Positions 29,314 through 38,429 of a DNA stretch of 64,000 bases are shown here, piece by piece; position 1 is the stretch's first letter, and the number at the start of each line of letters is the position of its first letter. A program made the translations under genes and the position numbers. The notes below the pieces were generated by a model that saw nothing but the letters and a program-made list of their open reading frames with translations, ran no database searches and was not told where the DNA came from. This DNA is from Teichococcus vastitatis (GTDB lineage: Bacteria; Pseudomonadota; Alphaproteobacteria; Acetobacterales; Acetobacteraceae): positions 124,001-188,000 of the forward strand of contig NZ_QXGS01000002.1 in the NCBI RefSeq assembly GCF_003604215.1, given 5' to 3'.

Positions 29314-31281
29314 ATGATCGGCGAACTTGGACATTTCGCGCTGGCGCTGGCCTTTGTTCTGGCCTTGGCGCAGACGGTGCTGCCGCTCTGGGGCGCGGCG
29401 CGGCGCGACGGGCGGATGATGGCCGCCGCCGGGCCGCTGGCCCACGGCCACCTGCTGGCCTGCGCCGCCGCCTTTGGCGCGCTGCTCTATGTGTTCGCGG
29501 TGAACGACACCAGCGTCGTCAACGTGGTGCAGAACAGCCATTCTGCCAAGCCCATGCTGTACAAGCTGGCCGGCGCCTGGGGCAACCACGAGGGCTCCAT
29601 GGTGCTGTGGGTGCTGATCCTGGCGCTGTGCGGCGGCGCCGTGGCCGGCTTCGGCCGCGATCTGCCGACCGCGCTCAAGGCACGGGTGCTGGGCGTGCTG
29701 GGTCTGGTGGCGGCGGGGTTTCTTCTGTTCATCCTGGTCACCTCCAACCCGTTCGGCCGGGTCTGGCCGCCTCCCGCCGACGGGCAGGGGCTGAACCCGG
29801 TGCTACAGGACCCAGGCCTCGCCTTCCATCCGCCGCTGCTCTATCTCGGCTATGTCGGCTTCGCCGTGACCTTCGCCTTCGCTGTCGCGGCGCTGCTGGA
29901 GGGCCGCGTGGACGCCGCCTGGGGCCGTTGGGTGCGGCCCTGGGCGCTGGCCGCCTGGAGCTTCCTGACGCTCGGCATCGCGCTCGGCTCCTGGTGGGCT
30001 TATTACGAGCTCGGCTGGGGCGGCTACTGGTTCTGGGACCCGGTCGAGAACGCGTCGCTGCTTCCCTGGCTGGCCGGCACCGCGCTGCTGCATTCCGCCG
30101 TGGTGGTGGAGAAGCGGGAGGCGCTCAAGGTCTGGACCGTGCTGCTGGCGCTGCTGGCCTTCGGCTTCTCGCTGCTCGGCACGTTTCTGGTGCGCTCGGG
30201 CGTGCTGAACTCGGTGCACGCCTTCGCCAACGACCCGGAGCGCGGCGTGTTCATCCTCGGGCTGCTGGTGTTCTACATCGGCGGCGCCTTCGCGCTGTTC
30301 GCCTGGCGCGGCCCGGCCATGGCTCCCACCGGCATGTTCTCGCCGCTGTCGCGCGAGGGCGGGCTGGTGCTGAACAACCTGCTGCTCTGCTCCGCCGCGG
30401 CGGTGGTGCTGGTCGGCACGTTGTGGCCGATGTTCGCCGACCTGTTGTTCGACCAGAAGATCTCGGTCGGCCCGCCCTTCTTCAACACCGCCATCCTGCC
30501 CCTGACCGTGCCATTGGTGCTGGCCATGGCCGCGGGGCCGCTGCTGTCCTGGAAACGCGCCAGGCTGTGGCCGGTGCTGGAACGGCTGTGGTGGGCGGCG
30601 CTCGGCGCCGCCACCGCGCTGCTGCTGTGCCTGTTCCTCGCCGGCTGGCGCGTCGGCCCGGCGCTTGGCTTCGGCGCGGCGATCTGGCTGATCCTGGGCG
30701 CGCTGGCCGACCTCGCCGACCGCATCGCCCTGTTCCGCCGCCCGGCCGCCGCCTGGAGCCGCGCCGGCGGCCTGCCGCGCGCCGCCTGGGGCGCGGCGCT
30801 GGCCCATGCCGGGCTCGGCGTTACCCTGCTGGGCATCGCCGGCATGGGACTGGCCACCGATCATCTGTCCGCCATGCGCCCCGGCCAGAGCGTGGCGCTG
30901 GGCGGGTATCAGTGGCGGCTGGACAAGGTGGAGGACGCGATCGGCCCGAACTGGTCGGCCCGCCGCGCCACCGTCACCGTGCTGCGCGACGGCGCCACCG
31001 TCACCGTACTGCATCCGGAACGCCGCTTCTTTCCCGTGGGACGCTCCACCACCACCGAGGCCGCCATCCACACTGGCCTGTCCGGCGACCTGTATGCCGT
31101 GCTGGGCGAGGAACAGGACGGCGCCGCCGTGCTGCGCCTGCACCACAACCTGCTGGCACCGTGGATCTGGCTGGGCGCGCTGATCATGGCGCTGGGCGGG
31201 GCGATCTCGCTCACCGACCGGCGCATCCGCGTGGCGGCGCCGGCCTCGAAGCGCGCGGCGGCCCTGGCGGCGAAGGCATGA
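29314..31281 (+). CDS. ccmF: Cytochrome c heme lyase subunit CcmF
   Basis: 655 residues, about 15 membrane helices. The WWD heme-handling motif is GWGGYWFWDPVENASLLPWL in part, and conserved histidines lie in NNHEGSMVLW-like (WGNHEGSM) and FHPPLLYLGY. A periplasmic domain near the C terminus (about residues 530-610) precedes the last helix. CcmF and CcmH attach heme to apocytochrome c. It starts 6 bp after ccmE. Confidence 0.97.
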   Translation: MIGELGHFALALAFVLALAQTVLPLWGAARRDGRMMAAAGPLAHGHLLACAAAFGALLYVFAVNDTSVVNVVQNSHSAKPMLYKLAGAWGNHEGSMVLWVLILALCGGAVAGFGRDLPTALKARVLGVLGLVAAGFLLFILVTSNPFGRVWPPPADGQGLNPVLQDPGLAFHPPLLYLGYVGFAVTFAFAVAALLEGRVDAAWGRWVRPWALAAWSFLTLGIALGSWWAYYELGWGGYWFWDPVENASLLPWLAGTALLHSAVVVEKREALKVWTVLLALLAFGFSLLGTFLVRSGVLNSVHAFANDPERGVFILGLLVFYIGGAFALFAWRGPAMAPTGMFSPLSREGGLVLNNLLLCSAAAVVLVGTLWPMFADLLFDQKISVGPPFFNTAILPLTVPLVLAMAAGPLLSWKRARLWPVLERLWWAALGAATALLLCLFLAGWRVGPALGFGAAIWLILGALADLADRIALFRRPAAAWSRAGGLPRAAWGAALAHAGLGVTLLGIAGMGLATDHLSAMRPGQSVALGGYQWRLDKVEDAIGPNWSARRATVTVLRDGATVTVLHPERRFFPVGRSTTTEAAIHTGLSGDLYAVLGEEQDGAAVLRLHHNLLAPWIWLGALIMALGGAISLTDRRIRVAAPASKRAAALAAKA

Positions 31282-31306
31282 CCGCCACAATGACGGGAGC
31301 CTCCGC

Positions 31307-31870
31307 ATGTCCCTGACGTCCCGCCGCGCCCTGATGCTGGCGCCGCTCGGCCTCGCGGTGGCCGGGGGCGCGGGCTTCTACGGCATGCTGCGCGGCATCG
31401 GCACCGGCAGCTACGACCCGCGCGGCGTGCCGTCCGTGCTGATCGGCCGCACGCCGCCGGACTTCGCCCTGCCGCCGCTGCCGGACAGCGGCAAGTCCGG
31501 CTTCGCCGCCGCCGAATTGCGCGACCTGCCGGGGCCGGTGCTGGTGAATTACTGGGCCTCCTGGTGCGTGCCCTGCATCATCGAGCATCCGCAGCTGATG
31601 CGCCTATCGCGCGAGGGCGTGCCGATCTGGGGCATTAACTACAAGGACAAGCCGCGGGATGCCGGCGCCTTCCTGGCACGCCATGGTGATCCCTTCGCGC
31701 GCCTGGCGATGGACGAGCCGGGGCGCGTCGCCATTGACTGGGGCGTCTATGGCGTGCCGGAAACCTATTTCATCGACCGGCAGGGCATCATCCGCTGGCG
31801 CTGGGCCGGGCCGGTGACGCCGGAGGTGCTGGACGGGGACATCCGCCCGCTGTTGCGGCGCTACGCCTGA
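31307..31870 (+). CDS. ccmG: Periplasmic thioredoxin CcmG (DsbE)
   Basis: 187 residues. An N-terminal membrane anchor (ALMLAPLGLAVAGGAGF) is followed by a thioredoxin fold with the active site Trp86-Cys87-Val-Pro-Cys90, the CcmG-typical WCVPC, and the cis-proline region YGVPETYFID. It keeps the apocytochrome CxxCH thiols reduced. The next ATG (ccmH) starts at the last base of its stop. Confidence 0.96.
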   Translation: MSLTSRRALMLAPLGLAVAGGAGFYGMLRGIGTGSYDPRGVPSVLIGRTPPDFALPPLPDSGKSGFAAAELRDLPGPVLVNYWASWCVPCIIEHPQLMRLSREGVPIWGINYKDKPRDAGAFLARHGDPFARLAMDEPGRVAIDWGVYGVPETYFIDRQGIIRWRWAGPVTPEVLDGDIRPLLRRYA

Positions 31871-32325
31871 TGCGCCGGTTGATCCTGGCCTTGCTGCTGC
31901 TGGCCGGCCCTGCCTTTGCCGTCGGCTCGCCCTCCGAGATGCTGCCCGACCCGGCGCAGGAGCAGCGGGCGCGCGCCATCGGGCGCGAGCTGCGCTGCAT
32001 GGTCTGCCAGAACGAATCCATCGAGGAAAGCCAAGCCGGCCTGGCCCGGGACCTCCGGCTGATCGTGCGCGAGCGCGTGGCCGCCGGCGACAGCGACCAG
32101 GCGGTGGTGGCTTACGTCCATGACCGCTACGGCGACTTCGTGCTGCTGCGGCCGCCCTTTCGCCTGGCCACGGCGGCGCTGTGGGGCGCACCCTTCCTGG
32201 CACTCGGCGCCGGACTGCTCGCCATCCTGCTGCTGCGCCGCCGCGGCGCCCCCTCCGAGCCGGTGCCGCTGAGCCCGGAGGAGCGCGCCCGCCTCGCCGC
32301 GCTGGAGAAAGACCCCACCGCATGA
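31870..32325 (+). CDS. ccmH: Cytochrome c-type biogenesis protein CcmH (CycL)
   Basis: 151 residues: signal peptide (RRLILALLLLAGPAFA), the redox motif Leu-Arg-Cys43-x-x-Cys46-Gln-Asn (LRCMVCQNESI), a helical bundle and one C-terminal membrane helix (FLALGAGLLAILLLRRR). It reduces or presents apocytochrome c to CcmF. This is the short form; the TPR part is the separate ccmI gene, overlapping by four bases. Confidence 0.96.
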   Translation: MRRLILALLLLAGPAFAVGSPSEMLPDPAQEQRARAIGRELRCMVCQNESIEESQAGLARDLRLIVRERVAAGDSDQAVVAYVHDRYGDFVLLRPPFRLATAALWGAPFLALGAGLLAILLLRRRGAPSEPVPLSPEERARLAALEKDPTA

Positions 32326-33116
32326 TCTGGGCCCTGTTTCTGGGGCTGGCCGCGCTGGCCCTGGCGCCGCTCGGCTTTGCCTTGTTCCGCCCGGCGCGGG
32401 TCATCGGCCGCAAGGAAGCCGACCTCGCCCTGTACCGCGCCCAACTGGCCGAGCTGGACCGCGAGCGCGCTGCCGGGCGGCTGGAAGAAGCGGCACACCG
32501 CGCCGCAATGCTGGAAGTGCAGCGCCGCCTGCTCTCCGCCCCCGACATGGCCGTGCCGGGACGGGCCGGCCGCGGCGCTGCCGTGATGGCGGCCTTTCTG
32601 TTCCTGATCCCGGCGGCCGGCTTCGGCCTGTATCTCTGGCGCGGCCATCCCGACATCCCCGCCGCGCCTTTCCGCGAGCGCCAGGAAGCGGCCGCCCGTG
32701 ACGATGCGCTGCTGGTCCAGCTTCGCGCCCGGCTGGCGCAGACGCCGCCCAACATTGAGGCGGCCCGCCAGGGCTGGATCCTGCTGGGCAATGCGGAGCG
32801 CGGGCGCGGGCGGCTGGACGCCGCGGCGGAGGCCTGGAACCGTGCCCTGGCGGCGCGCTTCGATCCCACCCTGGCGGCGGAGCTGGCGCAGCTTCAACTC
32901 GAGCGGGGTGAGAACGAGCCCGCATCCGCCCTATTGATGCGGGCCCTGGGCGAGGCTCCCGCCGATCCGCGTCTGCGCTATCTGGCCGGGCTGGCCGAGG
33001 CGCAGGCCGGGCGCAACGCCAATGCCCGCAGCACCTGGCGCGCCCTGCTGGCGGACACGCCGGCCGATGCGCCGTGGCGGGCGCTGCTGGAGCGGCAATT
33101 GCAGGACCTGCCCTGA
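32322..33116 (+). CDS. ccmI: Cytochrome c biogenesis protein CcmI (CycH)
   Basis: 264 residues. Two membrane helices (ALFLGLAALALAPLGFALF; VMAAFLFLIPAAGFGLYLW) bracket a leucine-zipper-like cytoplasmic loop (KEADLALYRAQLAELDRE), then a periplasmic TPR domain of about 150 residues that binds the C termini of apocytochromes. It ends the ccm operon; a hairpin lies 7-35 bp beyond the stop. Confidence 0.92.
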   Translation: MIWALFLGLAALALAPLGFALFRPARVIGRKEADLALYRAQLAELDRERAAGRLEEAAHRAAMLEVQRRLLSAPDMAVPGRAGRGAAVMAAFLFLIPAAGFGLYLWRGHPDIPAAPFRERQEAAARDDALLVQLRARLAQTPPNIEAARQGWILLGNAERGRGRLDAAAEAWNRALAARFDPTLAAELAQLQLERGENEPASALLMRALGEAPADPRLRYLAGLAEAQAGRNANARSTWRALLADTPADAPWRALLERQLQDLP

Positions 33117-33122
33117 GCGGAC

Positions 33123-33151
33123 GGCCGGGGAAGCGCGGCTTTCCCCTGGCC
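33123..33151. terminator. Hairpin between ccmI and the YeeE/YedE gene
   Basis: Inverted repeat GGCCGGGGAA (33123-33132) against TTCCCC-t-GGCC (33141-33151), one bulged base. It sits between two convergent genes and may end both transcripts. No T-run. Confidence 0.45.
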
Positions 33152-33171
33152 GCCGCAACCCGGCGGAACGG

Positions 33172-34398
33172 TCAGCAGCCGGTCTGGCGGGGCATGCGTT
33201 CCACTTCGAGGCCGAAGGCGGGGCGCAGCCGGGTGCCCAGCACGTTGCCGAGAAAGGCCGCCGCCATCCACACCCAGCCATGCAGGCTGCCCGAGGCGAT
33301 GCCGGAGAAGTAGGCGCCGATGTTGCATCCATAGGCCAGGCGCGCGCCGTAGCCGAGCAGCACGCCGCCCACCACGGCCGCCACCGCCGAGCGCAGCGGA
33401 ATGCTGAACTTCGGCGCATAGCGGCCGGCCAGCGCCGCCGCCAGCAGCGCGCCGACGATGATGCCGAGATCCATCACCGAGGTGACGTCGCTCAGCACGC
33501 CGCCCTGCAGCGCCGCCTGCTGCGCCGGGCTGGACCAGAAGGGCCAGCTGGCCACCCCGAAGCCGAGGCCCGCGGCGACCTTGGAACCCCACAGCGCGAA
33601 GGCCGAAGTGATGCCCCAGGGCCGCCCGGCCAGTGCCAGCGTGGCGAAATTCAGCAGCGCCAGCGCCACCGCGCCGGCCAGGATCGGCCACGGCCCCTGC
33701 AGCAGCCGCGCCGGGCCACGCCGCCCCGGACGGGAAGCGGCGACGAGACGGCCATGCCGGCGGCGTTCCAGCACCACCGTGGCACCGGCAATGGCGGCAA
33801 AGGCGGCGAGGTTGACCGCCAGCGCCGGCAGCACGCCCCAGCTCTGCACCACCGAGATCGGCGGCAGGTGCGGCAGCGCGGCCCACCAGTGCAGATGCGC
33901 AGCCCCGAGCGTCGAGCCCAGAATAAAGGCCGCCAGCGTCAGCACCATGCGCACGGAGCCGCCGCCCGCCGTATACAGCGTGCCGGAGGCACAGCCGCCG
34001 CCCATCTGCATGCCGAGGCCGAAGATGAAGGCCCCGAAGATCATGCCGACGCCCACCGGCGCGACCAGCCCCTGCACCGGCTGCCCCCACAGGCTGCCGG
34101 CCGACAGCGCCGGGAAGAACAGCAGCACGGCGATGGCCAGCATCAGCATCTGCGCCCGCAGCCCCTCGCCCCGGCGGTCGGCGATGAACACGCGCCAGGC
34201 CGAGGTGAAGCCAAAGGCGGCATGGTACAGCACCAGGCCCAGCGCACCGCCGAGCAGGTACAGCACCGCCTGCCGGCTGCTGACGGCCTGGCCGATCCAG
34301 GCCATGCCGCCCAGCAGCAGCAGAAGGGCGCCGGCGACCACGGTGGTCTGCACCGAGGGCGGCCGCGGCGACGCTTCGATATAGGTGGATGCGGACAT
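33172..34398 (-). CDS. YeeE/YedE family transporter (thiosulfate/sulfur-compound uptake type)
   Basis: 408 residues, about ten membrane helices with two pseudo-repeats carrying the family cysteine motifs: QMGGGCASGTLYTAGGG and LAYGCNIGAYFSGIASGSLHG. In TsuA, conserved cysteines of these motifs guide thiosulfate. I start at the ATG at 34398 (MSASTYIEA); the frame extends upstream without support. Upstream is an unusual inverted repeat (34430-34477) that could be an operator. The nearby cytochrome c maturation genes would be compatible with a sulfur-oxidation link, but no sox genes are in view. Confidence 0.85.
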   Translation of the reverse strand: MSASTYIEASPRPPSVQTTVVAGALLLLLGGMAWIGQAVSSRQAVLYLLGGALGLVLYHAAFGFTSAWRVFIADRRGEGLRAQMLMLAIAVLLFFPALSAGSLWGQPVQGLVAPVGVGMIFGAFIFGLGMQMGGGCASGTLYTAGGGSVRMVLTLAAFILGSTLGAAHLHWWAALPHLPPISVVQSWGVLPALAVNLAAFAAIAGATVVLERRRHGRLVAASRPGRRGPARLLQGPWPILAGAVALALLNFATLALAGRPWGITSAFALWGSKVAAGLGFGVASWPFWSSPAQQAALQGGVLSDVTSVMDLGIIVGALLAAALAGRYAPKFSIPLRSAVAAVVGGVLLGYGARLAYGCNIGAYFSGIASGSLHGWVWMAAAFLGNVLGTRLRPAFGLEVERMPRQTGC

Positions 34399-34429
34399 GC
34401 GGGATCCTCTTGAAACGCGAATCGGCGTC

Positions 34430-34477
34430 GGTTTTCGTGAAATAGAACTGCGCCCGGCGCATTTCACCACGAAAACC
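34430..34477. promoter_or_regulatory. Nested inverted repeats, putative operator
   Basis: Outer arms GGTTTTCGTG-AAAT (34430-34443) and ATTTCACCACGAAAACC (34461-34477) mirror each other except for a three-base insertion. Inside is a perfect palindrome TGCGCC-C-GGCGCA (34449-34461). A further related palindrome TCACG-n6-CGTGA lies at 34521-34536. The cluster is in the 220-bp region between the divergent YeeE/YedE and DUF1194 genes, where a repressor would act. The protein is not identified. Confidence 0.5.
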
Positions 34478-34622
34478 CGTGCACTGGATGCATTCCTCCC
34501 GCGCGCCGGCGCGGTCAAGCTCACGTTCAATCGTGAAAACATCGGGGCCGCCACAGAAAACAATGCGTCCCCCGCATCGCGATTTGCTTTGCTGGCCGCT
34601 TGCACAAGGCGGGAGGCAGATG

Positions 34623-35354
34623 ATGCTGAGGCGTTCCTTGCTGGCCGCGGGCGGCCTGATGGCCGGAAGCATCCTGCTTCCCGCCCGCCCCCGGGCCGAA
34701 GAACCCGTGGACGTGCTGCTGGTCCTGGCCGTGGACGTTTCCCGTTCCGTGGACGAGGACGAAGCCAAGCTGCAGCGCGAGGGCTACCGCACCGCCATCA
34801 CCGATCCCCGCGTGGTCGAGGCGGTGCAGGGCGGCATGATCGGCGCCATCGGCGTGACCTACATGGAATGGGCCGGCGCCGAGTATCAGCGGCAGGTGCT
34901 GCCCTGGATGCGGCTGGCCGGGTCGCAGGATGCCGACCGATGGGCCAGCGCCCTGTCCGAGGCGCCGCGCGCCTCGCTGTCCTGGACCTCGATCTCGGGC
35001 GCCCTCACCTTCGGCACCCGGTTGCTGGACGAAGCCCCGTTCGAGGCGGCGCGGCGGGTGATCGACGTGTCCGGCGACGGGGTAAACAATTCCGGCATGC
35101 CCGCCGAGCAGGCGCGCGACGCGGCAGTGGCCAAGGCTATCGTCATCAACGGCCTGCCGATCATGAACGACCGGCCGAGCTTCGGCCGCCGCCCGACGCT
35201 GCCGCTCGACCAGTATTTCGCCGAAACGGTGATCGGCGGGCCCGGCGCCTTTATCGTGGCGGCGGATGATTTCACCAGCTTCGGTGCCGCCATTCGCCGC
35301 AAGCTGATCCGCGAGATCGCCGGATTGTCAGGCCCGCTGATCGAGCGGGCTTGA
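34623..35354 (+). CDS. DUF1194 (von Willebrand factor A-like) secreted protein
   Basis: 243 residues. A signal peptide of the twin-arginine-like kind (MLRRSLLAAGGLMAGSILLPARPRA in overlapping form) is followed by a VWA-like domain with the MIDAS beginning DVSRSVDEDEA (D-x-S-x-S), a later SISGALTFG and VSGDGVNNSG. This fits DUF1194, a periplasmic family of unknown role. Two adjacent ATGs exist (34620 and 34623); the second is better spaced from GGAGG. Confidence 0.85.
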   Translation: MLRRSLLAAGGLMAGSILLPARPRAEEPVDVLLVLAVDVSRSVDEDEAKLQREGYRTAITDPRVVEAVQGGMIGAIGVTYMEWAGAEYQRQVLPWMRLAGSQDADRWASALSEAPRASLSWTSISGALTFGTRLLDEAPFEAARRVIDVSGDGVNNSGMPAEQARDAAVAKAIVINGLPIMNDRPSFGRRPTLPLDQYFAETVIGGPGAFIVAADDFTSFGAAIRRKLIREIAGLSGPLIERA

Positions 35355-35361
35355 CGCCGCC

Positions 35362-35787
35362 TCAGCGCTCGATCTCCTCCACCGCCAGGCCGAAGGCAGC
35401 CAGCCCCTCGGCCAGCAGGTCGCCGGCCATGTCCATGCCCAGCAGATAGGAGGAGGTGTCGCCGGCCGCGCTGCGCTCCTTGGCGAGCCGCACCGCTTCC
35501 GCCCATTCCTCCGGCTCGTAATCGCCACGGCCCACCCAGGCCAGCGCCACCAGCGCCGCCTGCTCGTCCTCGTTCAGGTCTTCGATAAAGGCGGCCAGGG
35601 TTTCCTCGTCGAAATCCTCCTCGTCGCCATCGTCATCGGGATCCTCGTCCTCGGTGTCGACCTCGTTGCTGTCCTCGCCTTCCTGGATTGCGCGGATGTG
35701 GTCCACCACCGTGGCGACGGTTTCCAGGCTGATGCCCAGATCGACCTCACCATCCTCATCGCCGCCGTCTGGGGAAGTGTCGCTCAT
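35362..35787 (-). CDS. DUF3775 acidic cytoplasmic protein
   Basis: 141 residues, strongly acidic in the first half (EDPDDDGDEEDFDEETL). The DUF3775 core is visible: LAAFIEDLNEDEQAALVALAWVGRG and YEPEEWAEAVRLAKER, ending in YLLGMDMAGDLLAEGLAAFG. No enzymatic motif. The function of the family is unknown. Convergent with the DUF1194 gene, 7 bp apart. Confidence 0.85.
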   Translation of the reverse strand: MSDTSPDGGDEDGEVDLGISLETVATVVDHIRAIQEGEDSNEVDTEDEDPDDDGDEEDFDEETLAAFIEDLNEDEQAALVALAWVGRGDYEPEEWAEAVRLAKERSAAGDTSSYLLGMDMAGDLLAEGLAAFGLAVEEIER

Positions 35788-35926
35788 CTCGCGGTGTCTC
35801 CTCTTCGATGTCGGCCGCCTGCGCTCGCGAAGCCAAAAACCCCACCCATGGTTGCGGAAAATATTTTGTGTTCCCCGCGCACCTCACATGGCGGCAACGA
35901 ATCGTCGGCGAAACCATTGTTTCAAC

Positions 35927-36292
35927 ATGCACCCGACATCGTTGCTGTCCCCCCTGGCGGCGGTTGTCATCGGAGCACTGACCCAGGCCTCGATGACCCC
36001 CGCATCGCCTGCCCCGGCCGCTTCTGTTCAACAGGTGGCCCTGCTTCGTCCCGTGACCCTGCAGGGCATGGCCGAGACTCCCGGCTGCGCGCAATCCGCG
36101 CCGCTGTTCCGCTCCGTGATGCCGAGCCGCATCGCCTGGCACGCCGCCGGCGACAAGGCCCCAGCGGACGCTGCCCCCGCCGAGGCGGAACCGGAGCCCG
36201 CCATGCACCAGGCGCTGCATCTGTGCGTGGTGGAGACGTTCAATCCAAGGCGCGCCTTCAGCGGCGCCAGCAAGGCCGTCTACCACCTGTAG
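35927..36292 (+). CDS. Hypothetical exported protein
   Basis: 121 residues, no family recognised. A hydrophobic N terminus (LLSPLAAVVIGALTQASM) may act as a signal peptide. The mature part holds two cysteines (GCAQSAP and LCVVETF) that could pair, and an Ala/Pro/Glu-rich linker between. An in-frame ATG at 35888 would add a basic stretch. No strong ribosome site is seen for either. Codon use is like its neighbours. Confidence 0.5.
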   Translation: MHPTSLLSPLAAVVIGALTQASMTPASPAPAASVQQVALLRPVTLQGMAETPGCAQSAPLFRSVMPSRIAWHAAGDKAPADAAPAEAEPEPAMHQALHLCVVETFNPRRAFSGASKAVYHL

Positions 36293-36339
36293 AACCGGGA
36301 TGCCCCGTCACCGCTCGGGGCTGCCCTGCGCCTCTGCCG

Positions 36340-36383
36340 GGACGTCCGGGCCGGAAAAGCTCGCTTTTTCGGCCCGAACGTCC
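36340..36383. terminator. Long hairpin between a hypothetical gene and typA
   Basis: Two 21-base arms (36340-36360 and 36363-36383) with only two mismatches around a TC loop; the inner part is GAAAAGC/GCTTTTTC. It begins 47 bp after the hypothetical gene stop and 116 bp before typA. It could be a terminator of the former or a leader structure of the latter. Confidence 0.55.
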
Positions 36384-36498
36384 TATCTGTGCGCCGCAAC
36401 AAGCCGCCAGGCCCGCCCTGCCCGACCCCATGCCGCTTCAAGGTCATGGGGTTTCGGGCCGCGTGCGCAGGCGGCGCAGCCTTGGGACTGCCCGCCGT

Positions 36499-38328
36499 AT
36501 GGAATTGCGCAACGTCGCCATCATCGCCCACGTCGACCATGGGAAGACCACCCTCGTCGACAACCTGCTGAAGCAGGCCGGGGCTTTCCGCGCCAACCAG
36601 GCCGTGGCCGAGCGCGCCATGGATCGCAACGACCTGGAGCGTGAGCGCGGCATCACCATTCTCGCCAAATCCACCGCCGTCGAGTGGAAGGGCGTGAAGA
36701 TCAACATCGTCGACACCCCGGGCCACGCCGATTTCGGCGGCGAGGTGGAGCGCATCCTGTCCATGGTGGACGGCGCCATCGTGCTGTGCGACGCCGCCGA
36801 GGGCCCGCTGCCGCAGACCAAATTCGTGCTCACCAAGGCGCTGGCCCGTGGCCTGAAGCCGATCGTGGTGATCAACAAGGTCGATCGTCAGGACGCCCGC
36901 GCCGACGAGGTGCTGAATGAGGTGTTCGACCTGTTCGCGGCGCTCGGCGCGTCAGACGAGCAGCTCGACTTCCACACCATGTTCGCTTCCGGCCGCCAGG
37001 GCTGGGCCGACCTGACGATGGACGGTCCGCGCAAGGACCTGTCGCCGATGTTCGACCTGATCCTGAGCCATGTGCCGCAGCCCACGGTGGATGCCAGCGC
37101 CCCCTTCGCCATGAACGCCTCGATCCTGGAAGCCGATAACTTCCTGGGCCGCGTGCTGACCGGGCGCATCGAGCAGGGCGTGGCGCGCACCAACATGCCG
37201 GTGCGCGTGCTGCGCCAGGACGGCACGGTGGTGGAAACCGGCCGCCTGACCAAGCTGATGACCTTCTCCGGCCTCGATCGCGTGCCGGTGGACGAGGTGC
37301 AGGCGGGCGACATCTGCGCCATTGCCGGCCTGTCCGACGCCACCATCCCCGACACCATCGCCTCCCCCGAGGTGACGGAGCCGCTGCCGGCGATCCCCAT
37401 CGATCCGCCGACCCTGAGCATGACCTTCCGCATCAATGACGGCCCGCTGGGCGGCCGCGAGGGCAAGAAGGTCACGTCGCGCCAGATCCGCGACCGCCTG
37501 TTCAAGGAAACCGAGGGCAACGTCGCCATCAAGGTGAAGGTGTCCGACGAAGTGGACGCCTTCGAGGTGGCCGGCCGCGGCGAGCTTCAGCTCGGCGTAC
37601 TGATCGAGCAGATGCGCCGCGAGGGCTTCGAGCTGACCATCGGCCGCCCGCGCGTGCTGACCCGCGAGAACCCCGAAACGGGCGAGAAGGAAGAGCCCTT
37701 CGAGGAAGCCGTTATCGACGTCGATGAGGAATATTCGGGCGTCGTCGTCGAGAAGATGTCGCTGCGCAAGGGTATGATGCAGGACATGCGTCCGTCCGGC
37801 GGCGGCAAGGTGCGCCTGACCTTCCACATCCCGTCGCGCGGCCTGATCGGCTACCATGGCGAATTCATGACCGACACGCGCGGCACCGGCATGATGAACC
37901 GCCTGTTCCTGGGCTACCAGCCCTGGGCCGGGCCGATCGAGGGCCGCATCAAGGGCAGCCTGATCTCCAACTCCGATGGCGAGGCGGTGCAGTACGCGCT
38001 GTTCTCCCTGCAGGAGCGTGGCACGCTGTTCGTGGATCCCGGCCACAAGGTCTACACCGGGCTGATCCTGGGCGAGCATTCGCGCGAGAACGACCTCGAC
38101 GTGAATCCGATCAAGGAAAAGAAGCTGACCAACGTCCGTGCCTCCGGCAAGGACGAGGCCCTGCTGCTGACGCCGCCCCGCCGGATGAGCCTGGAGCAGG
38201 CGATCGCCTATATCGAGGATGACGAGCTGGTGGAGGTGACGCCGTCGGCCGTGCGCCTGCGCAAGCGCTACCTCGACCCGCATGAGCGCAAGAAGCACGC
38301 CCGCCGCGCCGAGAGCGAGGCGGCCTGA
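36499..38328 (+). CDS. typA: Ribosome-associated translational GTPase TypA/BipA
   Basis: 609 residues. G motifs are AHVDHGKTT (G1, residues 10-18), [10 protein letters not shown] (G3) and NKVDRQDA (G4), followed by domain II, the EF-G-like domains III and V ([20 protein letters not shown]) and the BipA-specific C-terminal domain ([18 protein letters not shown] and [13 protein letters not shown]). It supports ribosome assembly and stress adaptation. A terminator follows at 38334. Confidence 0.97.
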   Translation: MELRNVAIIAHVDHGKTTLVDNLLKQAGAFRANQAVAERAMDRNDLERERGITILAKSTAVEWKGVKINIVDTPGHADFGGEVERILSMVDGAIVLCDAAEGPLPQTKFVLTKALARGLKPIVVINKVDRQDARADEVLNEVFDLFAALGASDEQLDFHTMFASGRQGWADLTMDGPRKDLSPMFDLILSHVPQPTVDASAPFAMNASILEADNFLGRVLTGRIEQGVARTNMPVRVLRQDGTVVETGRLTKLMTFSGLDRVPVDEVQAGDICAIAGLSDATIPDTIASPEVTEPLPAIPIDPPTLSMTFRINDGPLGGREGKKVTSRQIRDRLFKETEGNVAIKVKVSDEVDAFEVAGRGELQLGVLIEQMRREGFELTIGRPRVLTRENPETGEKEEPFEEAVIDVDEEYSGVVVEKMSLRKGMMQDMRPSGGGKVRLTFHIPSRGLIGYHGEFMTDTRGTGMMNRLFLGYQPWAGPIEGRIKGSLISNSDGEAVQYALFSLQERGTLFVDPGHKVYTGLILGEHSRENDLDVNPIKEKKLTNVRASGKDEALLLTPPRRMSLEQAIAYIEDDELVEVTPSAVRLRKRYLDPHERKKHARRAESEAA

Positions 38329-38333
38329 TCGGG

Positions 38334-38357
38334 AAAGGGGCGCTTCGGCGCCCCTTT
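38334..38357 (+). terminator. Intrinsic terminator after typA
   Basis: AAAGGGGCGC-TTCG-GCGCCCCTTT: a 10-bp perfect stem with a TTCG tetraloop, followed by TTTCTG-like sequence, six bases after the typA stop. Confidence 0.8.
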
Positions 38358-38429
38358 CTGCGTTCGGGGCTTTCGGGTCCGAACCCCTCTTGCCCCAGGG
38401 CGCCCGCGCATCGTAACGCCGGAAGCGTG

